Source: Acinetobacter halotolerans
Lineage (GTDB): Bacteria > Pseudomonadota > Gammaproteobacteria > Pseudomonadales > Moraxellaceae
Length of the DNA stretch: 64,000 nt
NCBI RefSeq assembly: GCF_004208515.1
Contig: NZ_SGIM01000012.1
Location: 1-64,000 of the forward strand
Direction: 5' to 3'
Shown in pieces: positions 1 to 8,133 of the stretch (positions are counted from its first letter, which is position 1; each line of letters starts with the position of its first letter). The position numbers and the translations under genes were made by a program. The notes beneath the pieces are model-generated. The model was not told the origin of the DNA, made no database searches, and saw nothing but the letters and a program-made list of their open reading frames with translations.

Positions 1-108
1 ATTTAAGTGGATATTTTTAGATCAATTTCACATTTCTTCTTATATTTTGCTAGTGAATTTGTTTTAATAATAGGTGAATAATTAAATTGTATTCTGCTTA
101 ATATGTTT

Positions 109-124
109 CGTGTTAAATAACACG
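109..124. other. Small hairpin upstream of mlaA
   Basis: A 6-bp perfect inverted repeat (CGTGTT / AACACG, 4-nt loop) lies about 50 bp before the mlaA start and is followed by a short T-rich run. It could end transcription arriving from the left edge or be part of the mlaA leader. No promoter could be assigned with confidence in 1-171. Confidence 0.3.
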
Positions 125-171
125 ATCATTTTTATGACTGTATTTCGCTCAAACAGCGATTAAGGATTGAT

Positions 172-1059
172 ATGCATTACTCCAATTTTATCTTGCTTGG
201 GTTGTTAACTGCTGGAGCATGTTCATCCGTATTTGCTCAAGAGACAACTAATAAAGCGGCAATTGATAGCAATACGACTGTAAGCTCGATATCAGATGAA
301 CATAAGCCATCAACAATACAAGCAATAAAAGATTTAAAACATCTCACAAAAAATGATTTAAAAGTCAATGCAAATGCTGCTCAGCCAGATGCAGTGAAAG
401 ACCCATTACAGCCATTAAACCGTCAAATCTTTCTCTTTAATGATGCGTTAGACCGTAATCTATTGAAACCAATAGCAATACAATATGTTGCTAAAGTTCC
501 AGAGCCTGTGCGTAGCCCCTATCGTCAATTTCGTAAAAATCTAGGCGAGCCATGGAATGCTGTGAATCAAGTTATTCAAGGTCGACCAAGCCGTGCAGCA
601 AAAACCTTAGGCCGTTTTACTGTGAATACACTCACAACTTTGGGCTTTGCTGATCCTGCTCGTCGTTTAGGTTTATCCACAGAAGAAGAGAATTTCGGGG
701 TAACTTTAGGTTATTACGGTGTTCCTTCAGGTCCATATGTCATGTTACCGTTCTTTGGTCCGAGCACTTTCCGAGACGGTGTTGGTTTAGCTGCAGATAG
801 TTTTGGTCGCCCACAGAAATATCTACTTGACGATCAAGATGGTATTTATTGGTCAACAAATCTATTACAAGTTGTTGATGCCCGTTCACAAATTCTTGAA
901 GTTGAAGAAAGCTTAAAAGGTGATAGATATTCGATGATTCGTGACTTTTATCTGCAACGTAAGGCTTTCCAAATTGCGGAGAAACGTGGCGATGCAAATG
1001 ACATTTCCTTTATCAGCGACGAAGATGATATTGATGAGTCATTTTCAGATGAAGAATAG
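172..1059 (+). CDS. mlaA: MlaA (VacJ) family outer-membrane lipid asymmetry protein
   Basis: A 295-residue exported protein. Residues about 75-265 are the MlaA/VacJ domain, with the family signatures DPLQPLNR, NLGEPWNAVNQ and YGVPSGPYVMLPFFGPST. MlaA sits in the outer membrane with porins and removes mislocalised phospholipids from the outer leaflet for retrograde transport by MlaC and MlaFEDB. The signal sequence has a Cys at residue 17 (TAGAC), which is a poor lipobox because the -3 residue is Ala. Type I cleavage after VFA (residue 22) is an alternative, so lipidation is uncertain. The C-terminus is a strongly acidic tail. An AAGGA Shine-Dalgarno sits 5 nt before the ATG. No other mla gene is nearby. 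Confidence 0.93.
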   Translation: MHYSNFILLGLLTAGACSSVFAQETTNKAAIDSNTTVSSISDEHKPSTIQAIKDLKHLTKNDLKVNANAAQPDAVKDPLQPLNRQIFLFNDALDRNLLKPIAIQYVAKVPEPVRSPYRQFRKNLGEPWNAVNQVIQGRPSRAAKTLGRFTVNTLTTLGFADPARRLGLSTEEENFGVTLGYYGVPSGPYVMLPFFGPSTFRDGVGLAADSFGRPQKYLLDDQDGIYWSTNLLQVVDARSQILEVEESLKGDRYSMIRDFYLQRKAFQIAEKRGDANDISFISDEDDIDESFSDEE

Positions 1060-1160
1060 TTAATTTAAAATAATGTCTTACAAACTTATGTGTCGCTAGT
1101 GAATTTAAACGCTAGCAACACTATGTTTTAGGTTATCTTTCATCTATGATGAATTAAAAA

Positions 1161-2159
1161 ATGATCATACAAAGGATTGGCGATACATCAATGTATTTCA
1201 TTCAACCCACACGCTCCATACCCTACTTAGATCAAGCTTTAACTGAGTTACCCACCCTCCAAATTATTCAAGTTAATGATTTAGATTTGTATGATCAAAC
1301 AATTATTGCGATTGCTGATGTACAAGACTTCTTAAAATATCAGTGGAAACTTCCAACCATTGTGCTTGCATTTGAACATGAAGGTGCTGCGTTAGCCCAA
1401 GCTTGGGAAATGGGCGCATTAGCAGGTTGGATGTGGGATAACCTCCCCAAAAATCCGATACATTCATTATTTAAGATTGATGCGCAATACAAGCGGAATC
1501 AAGACAGTCGAGATCTCCCTTCTGCGGCTGAATTACAAAAACGTCTTTTACCAAATGCAATTGAATTACCAAATTATCAATTCGAATCTTTTTTTCAGCC
1601 ATCAGCCTATTTATCTGGCGATTGGTATGATTACTGGCGTTTAAATGATGAAGAGGTATTATTTTATCTTGCTGATGTTTCGGGACATGGTGTCACTAGC
1701 AGTTTATTGACCTCATGGATGGCTGCATTTCATGGTCGATCAAAAACACCTCGTCAACTCATTCAAAAACTCAATGCAATGTTGGTGCAAGAAAATATAG
1801 AAAAGCACATTACCATGGTCGCGGGGATTCTAAACTTGGTCACCAATGAGGTTCGCTGGTCAAGTGCAGGACATTACCCTCCTCCCATTATTTTTGAACC
1901 GAACCAACCACCACAAATTTTATCAACCAGTAGTTTTCCTTTAGGTCTCACAGAAGAACTCGAAGTTGAAGAGCATCTTTGTGTACTCAATCGCCAAGCA
2001 AGGTTCATTTTATGTTCTGACGGCGCACTTGAACCTTTTGATGGTGGATTGAATGATCAATTTAATCAATTGGTCGAACACCTACAGAATAACTCCTTCC
2101 AAGCACCAGAACATGTCGCCGATGACATTGCCATTCTGAGTTTATGCCGAATGAATTAA
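1161..2159 (+). CDS. gigA: RsbU-like PP2C/SpoIIE serine phosphatase (GigA-like)
   Basis: A 332-residue cytoplasmic regulator. Residues about 10-105 look like a degenerate receiver domain. Residues about 120-330 form a SpoIIE/PPM phosphatase with metal-binding acidic residues in SGDWYDYW (152-159), ADVSGHG (171-177), the SSAGHYPP and CSDG segments, and a terminal DDIAIL. Such enzymes dephosphorylate STAS anti-sigma-factor antagonists, and the next gene encodes one. The pair matches the arrangement of gigA-gigB, known in A. baumannii as stress, antibiotic-tolerance and virulence regulators. The start is uncertain: the ATG at 1161 has no clear Shine-Dalgarno, while an ATG at 1191 has AAAGGA 14 nt upstream. 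Confidence 0.85.
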   Translation: MIIQRIGDTSMYFIQPTRSIPYLDQALTELPTLQIIQVNDLDLYDQTIIAIADVQDFLKYQWKLPTIVLAFEHEGAALAQAWEMGALAGWMWDNLPKNPIHSLFKIDAQYKRNQDSRDLPSAAELQKRLLPNAIELPNYQFESFFQPSAYLSGDWYDYWRLNDEEVLFYLADVSGHGVTSSLLTSWMAAFHGRSKTPRQLIQKLNAMLVQENIEKHITMVAGILNLVTNEVRWSSAGHYPPPIIFEPNQPPQILSTSSFPLGLTEELEVEEHLCVLNRQARFILCSDGALEPFDGGLNDQFNQLVEHLQNNSFQAPEHVADDIAILSLCRMN

Positions 2160-2261
2160 CCTTAAAATCAGCACTTTAACTAGTTCACGGTATGCAAGCC
2201 CTTGTGTCTGGAATATCACTATGGGATAATTTTATATCCTTTCTCTGAAAATGGCATTTAT

Positions 2262-2783
2262 ATGTCAACAGGTCATGTTGAATATGCAAGTTTGAACGGA
2301 ACGCATATTTTCAAGCTTATTGGCGAAGTGCGTGCTCACTCTTGTATAAGTTTAGACAAACTCCTCAACCGAATTGAACAACAACAGAACGTTGTTGGTG
2401 CAATCGTTGATTTAACCCAAGCCACTTTTATTGACAGTACCGTTTTAGGAATACTGGCAAAATTAGGCTTAAAACTTAAACAGACGCACCACATTCAAGC
2501 CGTGATGCTTTCAACAAATGCAGATATTACGACCTTAGCCAATAGCATGGGGCTGGCACAAGTGTTTGTGATTCTGAATTATTGTGGTGACCCTAACGTC
2601 TGTACACTCGAACTCACAGAGGAACATATCACGCATAGTGCTATGCTTAATACTGTGCTCGATGCACATAAAACCCTCATGCGCTTGAATGAAAATAACC
2701 AGAATATGTTTGAGCCTCTGGTTAAACAATTGCAAAAAGAACAAGATTGCTTAAGTATCGATGTACAAAAACAAAATGTTTGA
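2262..2783 (+). CDS. gigB: STAS-domain anti-sigma factor antagonist (GigB-like)
   Basis: 173 residues from the ATG at 2262. An in-frame TTG at 2202 would add 20 poorly supported residues. The N-terminal 110 residues are a STAS fold with the signature VDLTQATFIDSTVLG, in which Ser59 is the expected regulatory phosphosite. The remaining ~60 residues are a helical tail not needed for the STAS fold. It lies about 100 bp after the cognate-type phosphatase. In A. baumannii GigB has been linked to the nitrogen phosphotransfer protein NPr, and an NPr gene is present in this window at 36.7-37.0 kb. The function here is inferred from that homology. Confidence 0.83.
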   Translation: MSTGHVEYASLNGTHIFKLIGEVRAHSCISLDKLLNRIEQQQNVVGAIVDLTQATFIDSTVLGILAKLGLKLKQTHHIQAVMLSTNADITTLANSMGLAQVFVILNYCGDPNVCTLELTEEHITHSAMLNTVLDAHKTLMRLNENNQNMFEPLVKQLQKEQDCLSIDVQKQNV

Positions 2784-2808
2784 TCACTAAATTAATTGTG
2801 ACTGGCTT

Positions 2809-3633
2809 ATGACCTTACTTTCAGTTGTACAAATGAACTCCCAAGATGACATTGAGGCTAACTTCCTTGTCATTGAATCATTGATCCAACAAAGTAAGGC
2901 ACAAGCCGCTAAACTGATTGTCTTCCCTGAAAATTTTGTCTGCTTTGCTGCTGGTAAACAACGTGAAACTGCTGAACAATTTGAAAGCATTCAACAACGC
3001 TTAGAGCAGCTTGCTCATCACTATCAAATTTGGATTGTTGCGGGCACTCTCCCTTGCCCTTTTCGTCCCGATGGTTCAATCATTACTGACGGTCGCGTTC
3101 GGACTGTGAGTCTATGTATTAGTCCCGAAGGCACAGAAGCGCGCTACGACAAAATTCATTTATTTGATGTTCAGGTTGGAGATCGCGTTGGGGGCTATCA
3201 AGAATCAAAATTCTTTGAACCAGGCAATCAGGTTGTTGTAGCAAAAACACCATTTGGCAATATTGGCTTAATGGTCTGTTATGATTTACGTTTCCCTGAG
3301 CTTGCTTTAACTTTACGCCAGCAAGGAGCAAATATCTTAACTGCTCCCGCAGCGTTTACTTACATCACGGGTCAATTACACTGGCAATTATTGTTGCAAG
3401 CACGTGCAATGGATAGTCAATGTTATGTGTTGGGAGCAGCACAACAAGGATGGCATGGTGAGCAACGCCAAACCTGGGGGCATGCAGGGATCACCGATAG
3501 TCGAGGCCAACTATTGCAAATGGTAAATACAGAGGGTCATGCTTTAATCAGCACTACTTTTGATCTCACTGAACAAGAGAAAGTCCGACTTGCAATGCCG
3601 TTGATGCAACATCGCCAACTCATCCACTATTAG
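2809..3633 (+). CDS. Carbon-nitrogen hydrolase, Nit/omega-amidase type
   Basis: A 274-residue nitrilase-superfamily amidase. The Glu-Lys-Cys catalytic triad is visible as E41 (FPEN), K115 (YDKIHLFD) and C157 (MVCYDLRFPE). The surrounding sequence fits the Nit1/Nit2 branch, which hydrolyses deaminated glutathione or omega-amides such as alpha-ketoglutaramate and acts in metabolite repair. The gene starts 25 bp after gigB and may be co-transcribed, although the roles are not obviously linked. Length is normal for the branch. The exact substrate cannot be read from sequence. Confidence 0.88.
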   Translation: MTLLSVVQMNSQDDIEANFLVIESLIQQSKAQAAKLIVFPENFVCFAAGKQRETAEQFESIQQRLEQLAHHYQIWIVAGTLPCPFRPDGSIITDGRVRTVSLCISPEGTEARYDKIHLFDVQVGDRVGGYQESKFFEPGNQVVVAKTPFGNIGLMVCYDLRFPELALTLRQQGANILTAPAAFTYITGQLHWQLLLQARAMDSQCYVLGAAQQGWHGEQRQTWGHAGITDSRGQLLQMVNTEGHALISTTFDLTEQEKVRLAMPLMQHRQLIHY

Positions 3634-3827
3634 AAATATAATTCCTACTTTAAATATCCAAACTTTTATTTCTTGGCATGAACTGACTGTTCTGATCAAT
3701 TTTAGCGATGCGAGCGTGCTGAAATCATGATTTAATATAAATTATCGATCTCTGTCGAACAAAGCAAAATGCTTTTATTCTATGAGTGAAATAATATTGT
3801 CAACTAATTCTTATTAAGCCTTTGTTC

Positions 3828-4190
3828 ATGTTTAGATTTATTACCATATTGTTTTTTCTAGGGGCACTTACTCCACTACATGCAGCAGCAGTAGAGGAAA
3901 ATCCTGATGTATCAACCAACACACAGAATAACTTATCTACCCCCCAAAACTTGTCTCTCAATGCTTTTGGTCAATGGATTATTGGTTGGGGAACGGGGGC
4001 AGAAGGTGCAAGACAACGCTTAGACTATATTCAACGTGAGGATGTTGCGATCATCAAACAAAAAGGGACAACCTTGGAAATGATTAGGGCATGGCAGCAG
4101 TATTATGAACAAGAAGCTCACAATAATTTGAGCAACCCCACCGCTCGTTATAGAGCGCGATTAATGAAAAGAATTGCTGAACTTTGGTAA
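3828..4190 (+). CDS. Small exported protein of unknown function
   Basis: 120 residues from the ATG at 3828; an in-frame TTG two codons upstream is less likely. The N-terminus is a clear signal peptide (MFRFITILFFLGAL...) with probable cleavage near HAAA. The mature part is polar and helical, and ends in a basic RYRARLMKRIAELW segment. I recognise no domain. It sits alone between the nitrilase gene and ohr, with about 190 bp of non-coding DNA before it. It is likely a periplasmic protein of Acinetobacter with no assigned role. Confidence 0.7.
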   Translation: MFRFITILFFLGALTPLHAAAVEENPDVSTNTQNNLSTPQNLSLNAFGQWIIGWGTGAEGARQRLDYIQREDVAIIKQKGTTLEMIRAWQQYYEQEAHNNLSNPTARYRARLMKRIAELW

Positions 4191-4308
4191 ACACAATCTA
4201 CAACAATCAGTACTTAATATTCAAAATTGAACAACTTTTACTTACTTGTTTTTTCATTCATATAGCGTACGATCTAATGCTATTCAATAATATTCAGGAA
4301 TAATAATC

Positions 4309-4743
4309 ATGTCTTTAGAAAAAGTGGTTTATAGCGCAAAAGCGAAAGCAACAGGTGGTCGTGATGGCCGTGCAACTTCTTCTGATGGTGTCTTAGACGT
4401 TCAATTAGGTGTGCCAAAAGAAATGGGCGGTGCTGGTGGTGCTGTCACCAATCCAGAGCAACTTTTTGCCGCAGGTTATTCTGCATGCTTTTTAGGGGCA
4501 ATGAAGTTTGTTGCGAATCGCGATAAGTTCAATATAAGTAAAGATGCTTATGTTGAAGGTGAAGTTGGGATCGGCCCTATTCCGAATGGATTTGGTATTG
4601 AAGTGACTTTAAATGTCTATCTCATAGGAATGGAGGAAGCAGAGGCACAGCAACTGGTTGATGCTGCTCACATTGTCTGTCCATACTCGAATGCAACACG
4701 CAATAATATTGATGTGAATTTTAATATCGTGACTGCTGAATAA
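4309..4743 (+). CDS. ohr: Organic hydroperoxide resistance protein (Ohr/OsmC family)
   Basis: 144 residues covering the whole Ohr fold. The peroxidatic Cys60 (GYSACF) and resolving Cys124 (VCPYSNATRNN) are present, with the conserved Arg18 and Glu50 that position the substrate. Ohr reduces organic and fatty-acid hydroperoxides using lipoylated proteins as electron donors. AGGAATAA upstream provides a Shine-Dalgarno. The usual repressor OhrR is not adjacent, so regulation is not evident here. A strong palindromic terminator follows 11 bp after the stop. Confidence 0.93.
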   Translation: MSLEKVVYSAKAKATGGRDGRATSSDGVLDVQLGVPKEMGGAGGAVTNPEQLFAAGYSACFLGAMKFVANRDKFNISKDAYVEGEVGIGPIPNGFGIEVTLNVYLIGMEEAEAQQLVDAAHIVCPYSNATRNNIDVNFNIVTAE

Positions 4744-4754
4744 TATTCCTGATC

Positions 4755-4788
4755 AAAAAAAACAGCATGAATTCATGCTGTTTTTTTT
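4755..4788. terminator. Bidirectional terminator between ohr and gspE
   Basis: A perfect palindrome: an 18-bp core reading cagcatgaattcatgctg, flanked by eight A on the left and eight T on the right. It gives a hairpin with a U-run on either strand and serves the convergent genes ohr (+) and gspE (-). Confidence 0.9.
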
Positions 4789-4803
4789 CGTGCCCCTAAT
4801 TGC

Positions 4804-6294
4804 TTACCCTTCAGCAGCTTCATTAGTGACGCGCAGTACTTCTTCTAAAGTGGTTTTCCCAGCCAAAACTTTTCTTAAACCGTCATCACGGATTGAACCC
4901 GATTGTTTACGAACATAGGTTTCCAACTCATATTCAGCAGCATTGCCATGAATCAGGCGGCGCATCGATTCATCAACAGGTACAATTTCATAAATGGCCG
5001 TTCGTCCGCTAAAACCTACATGCGAACAATGCTCGCAGCCATTCGGCTCAGGTAACTCCATTTGATGATTGACATCGAGGTGTTTGAAAAGTTGTTGTTC
5101 GAAATCATCTGCTCTACGCCATGTCACACAATGTGGACATAAAGTACGAACCAAACGTTGTGCAATCACGCCAATCAGCGAACTTGCAAGTAAGAAAGGC
5201 TCAATCCCCATGTCTTTTAAACGAGTGACTGCACCAATTGCCGTATTGGTGTGTAGCGTTGATAAAACCAAATGACCCGTCAATGAAGCTTGAACCGCAA
5301 TTTCTGCCGTCTCAAGATCTCGAATCTCACCGACCATCACCACATCAGGGTCCTGACGTAGCATGGCTTTAAGCGCTCGTGCAAAGGTCATATCAACTTT
5401 AGTATTGACCTGAGTTTGACCAATCCCTTCGAGTTGATATTCAATCGGATCTTCGGCCGTCAAAATATTACGCGTGTGATCATTCAAATCAGAGAGTGCT
5501 GCATACAACGTGGTGGTTTTACCCGAACCCGTTGGTCCAGTCACCAGGATAATGCCATGTGGCCGATGTACCAATTGGGTTAAACGGTCATAATCACTTT
5601 GCATCAAGCCCAAATGGGTCATATTTAAACGCCCAGCTTGCTTATCCAGCAAACGCATCACCACGCGTTCACCATGTGATGATGGCAATGTCGATACACG
5701 CACATCAACTTCGCGCCCTGCTAAGCGCAAGGAAATACGACCATCTTGCGGAATTCGCTTTTCTGCAATATCAAGTTTAGCCATGACTTTGATACGTGAA
5801 ACTAACAACGGCGCTAATTCACGACGCGGCTGTACGATTTCACGCAGTTGACCATCAACACGCAAGCGTACCGAAAGTTTTTTCTCAAAAGCTTCAATAT
5901 GAATATCTGACGCACTGACACGAATTGCTTCTGACAGCAAGGCATTGATAAGGCGCACAATAGGCGCATCATCTTCCTGATCCATCAAATCTTCCGCTTC
6001 AGGAACTTGATCCGCCAAGCTCAGCAGATCGGGGTGATCTTCTAAACCCGCAGCAACTTGTTGCGACTCGCCGGTATCTCCTGCATAGCTTGAACTGAGT
6101 AAAGCATGAAACTCTTGCTCGGTACAAAGTTGATCATGAGCTGACTTCCCCAAAATTCGACGTGCTTCCTGCAAAGCAATACGCGCCGTTTCCTTGCGTC
6201 GCACAATAAAAACTTGATCGCCTTCATAACGGAACAAAACGCCATGCCGTTTGGCAAAACTATATGGAATTTGTATTTGTTTAAGTATTTGCAT
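4804..6294 (-). CDS. gspE: Type II secretion ATPase GspE
   Basis: 496 residues from the ATG at 6294; the frame stays open upstream to 6396 but the extra residues do not match the family. It has an N-terminal GspE-N domain and a secretion ATPase core: Walker A GPTGSGKTTT (253-262), Walker B MVGEIRD (320-326), the Asp- and His-box regions between them, and a tetracysteine zinc site (C386, C389, C420, C423). It powers the type II pseudopilus at the inner membrane. PilB of type IV pili is a close paralogue, but the length and N-terminus favour GspE. No other gsp gene is nearby, consistent with the scattered T2SS genes of Acinetobacter. Confidence 0.85.
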   Translation of the reverse strand: MQILKQIQIPYSFAKRHGVLFRYEGDQVFIVRRKETARIALQEARRILGKSAHDQLCTEQEFHALLSSSYAGDTGESQQVAAGLEDHPDLLSLADQVPEAEDLMDQEDDAPIVRLINALLSEAIRVSASDIHIEAFEKKLSVRLRVDGQLREIVQPRRELAPLLVSRIKVMAKLDIAEKRIPQDGRISLRLAGREVDVRVSTLPSSHGERVVMRLLDKQAGRLNMTHLGLMQSDYDRLTQLVHRPHGIILVTGPTGSGKTTTLYAALSDLNDHTRNILTAEDPIEYQLEGIGQTQVNTKVDMTFARALKAMLRQDPDVVMVGEIRDLETAEIAVQASLTGHLVLSTLHTNTAIGAVTRLKDMGIEPFLLASSLIGVIAQRLVRTLCPHCVTWRRADDFEQQLFKHLDVNHQMELPEPNGCEHCSHVGFSGRTAIYEIVPVDESMRRLIHGNAAEYELETYVRKQSGSIRDDGLRKVLAGKTTLEEVLRVTNEAAEG

Positions 6295-6387
6295 CACACA
6301 AATAATGATAAAAGAAAGCATTGAGTGTACTCTAAGCTGGTTACAGCGTGAAGTCTCTTTAGCATCCTCACAAAGGAATTTTGCATC

Positions 6388-7206
6388 TTGTCTCAAAATA
6401 ATCTATATGAAAGACCTCATTCAGAATCTTTGAAGTGGTGGGGCGAACAAAAATTTGAAATTCAACAAGCCAAAGCTTGGCAATTCGGTTCATTACTCTT
6501 CCGTCTCACACGCGGAATTAAAGAGTGGCGATTGGAATACCATCGTCCGCACTATCAGAACGATTATGAACAACAATGGCGAATTCTAACGGATACTGAA
6601 TTTGCAATGCCACAACCAGCAAAAATTGAACGCTACATGCTCCATAAAACCAATGAGACGTTTCATTTGATGCCACGTCTAGCCAACCGTTCAGTGGTCA
6701 TTAAACCCGTAGATCCTATTTATATCCCAGCAGGTCAACGGGGAACACTCTATATCAGTACACCACTGTGGATTGCTGGTTTGGCTGACGGATTGGCAGA
6801 GCCTTTGTTTGACATTCCTGTGATTCAACCCAAAGACACGTGGTTCGGGAAAAACCCTCAACATGGGGAAATTTGCTACGCCACTTCTGTCGATGGTCGC
6901 ACGGATTTAAACCTTTTAACACCACGTGCCTTTCGCGCAGTCACACCCATCGAATTTCAAAACAACAGCCTACATCAACTCCGTTTTGACCGTATGAATG
7001 TCCCAGTTCCTGCCCTCCCCCTATTTTATAGCGAAGGCACTGGCCGACTATGGACCTCTAAGATCAAGGTTTATTATGATGGTGCTGAACAAGCACGAAT
7101 TCGCATCGAGAATAGAACACCGAATCAAGCAGGAGAAGTGACCTATATTCACCCTCCACGCTCACCCAATAGTACTTTTTTGAATATGTTTGACTCGTTT
7201 TTTTAA
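6388..7206 (+). CDS. Hypothetical protein, DUF432-like, paired with an MscS channel
   Basis: 272 residues and soluble: no signal peptide or membrane segment. The first in-frame ATG is about 70 codons in, so translation probably starts at TTG 6388, which has AAGGA about 10 nt upstream. The sequence is rich in beta-type stretches such as RSVVIKPVDPIYIPAGQRGTL and resembles DUF432 proteins, which I recall being encoded beside MscS channels. That family call is tentative. The channel gene starts 9 nt after its stop, so the two are surely co-transcribed and may form a functional pair. It diverges from gspE across a ~95-bp gap. Confidence 0.6.
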   Translation: MSQNNLYERPHSESLKWWGEQKFEIQQAKAWQFGSLLFRLTRGIKEWRLEYHRPHYQNDYEQQWRILTDTEFAMPQPAKIERYMLHKTNETFHLMPRLANRSVVIKPVDPIYIPAGQRGTLYISTPLWIAGLADGLAEPLFDIPVIQPKDTWFGKNPQHGEICYATSVDGRTDLNLLTPRAFRAVTPIEFQNNSLHQLRFDRMNVPVPALPLFYSEGTGRLWTSKIKVYYDGAEQARIRIENRTPNQAGEVTYIHPPRSPNSTFLNMFDSFF

Positions 7207-7215
7207 GAGGTTGCT

Positions 7216-8133
7216 ATGCCAGATTCCAATATTCCGAAAGATGTTGCAAGCAATCTCACCAGCATTTTTACCAATATTAATTTTGCGCGACTGAGTGAAA
7301 TTGTAGTCGCGATTATTTTGTGTTTTATTGGTTTTATCATTGCAAGATTATTATCCAATACCTTTATCAGAACCATTGGCAACCGACTCAATGCACATCA
7401 ACGCCTTTTGTGGCGTAGGGGTATTTTCTATTTCATTTTCTTACTGTTCATTATGACCAGTCTAAGAGAAGCAGGATTTAAACTCAGCGTTTTTTTAGGC
7501 GCGGCAGGTATTCTCACCGTCGCACTGGGTTTTGCCTCACAAACCTCTGCATCCAATTTAATTAGTGGTTTGTTTCTGATCGGCGAAGGTTCTTTTGAAG
7601 TCGGTGATACCATTCAAATCACCTTGATTCGAGGACATACCATTGAAGGTGAAGTCATTTCGATTGACCTTCTTTCAGTCAAACTACTTACCCTAGATAA
7701 TGTTTATATTCGCCTTCCAAACGAGCAATTGATTCGTGCGCCCGTCATGAACTTATCTAAATATCCAATCCGACGAATTCCGATTACATTGGCGATTAAT
7801 TTTCATGAAGATATCATTAAAGTCAGACATGTCTTACTTGATGTTGCATCAAAATATCCTTTTGTGATGGATGATCCCAAACCTGCCGTAACAGTGACCG
7901 CTTTTAAAGAGTCTTCAATCGAAATTTTGTTTGCGGTCTGGTGTCGTCAAGAAAACTATATTCAGGTTCGTGATGAAATGCAGGAACGTGTTCGTAATGG
8001 TTTCTTGGAAAATGAAATTGAAATTCCAGTACCAAAAATGGGTTTAATTGATCGACCAACATCATTAGAAGATGATGAAGTCGATCAATATACACATCAG
8101 AAAGAGCTCAAAAAAGAACAGAAAGAGAAATAA
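7216..8133 (+). CDS. Small-conductance mechanosensitive channel, MscS family
   Basis: 305 residues with three N-terminal membrane segments (about 24-46, 68-85 and 92-118). The third is a Gly/Ala-rich pore helix (GAAGILTVALGFASQTSASN) typical of MscS. It is followed by the beta domain (GSFEVGDTIQI...) and an alpha/beta cytoplasmic vestibule. The C-terminus is a highly charged tail ending in Lys/Glu repeats. It likely opens under hypo-osmotic membrane tension. The Shine-Dalgarno AAGAGG precedes the ATG and the gene lies 9 nt after the DUF432-like gene. It abuts the convergent DUF2339 gene with no spacer. Confidence 0.9.
   Translation: MPDSNIPKDVASNLTSIFTNINFARLSEIVVAIILCFIGFIIARLLSNTFIRTIGNRLNAHQRLLWRRGIFYFIFLLFIMTSLREAGFKLSVFLGAAGILTVALGFASQTSASNLISGLFLIGEGSFEVGDTIQITLIRGHTIEGEVISIDLLSVKLLTLDNVYIRLPNEQLIRAPVMNLSKYPIRRIPITLAINFHEDIIKVRHVLLDVASKYPFVMDDPKPAVTVTAFKESSIEILFAVWCRQENYIQVRDEMQERVRNGFLENEIEIPVPKMGLIDRPTSLEDDEVDQYTHQKELKKEQKEK

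Noticed and set aside
4804..6294. gspE as the type IV pilus ATPase pilB
   Set aside because: At ~496 residues it is shorter than PilB and has a GspE-type N-terminus, and no pilC or pilD is adjacent. The paralogy is close, so confidence is not absolute.
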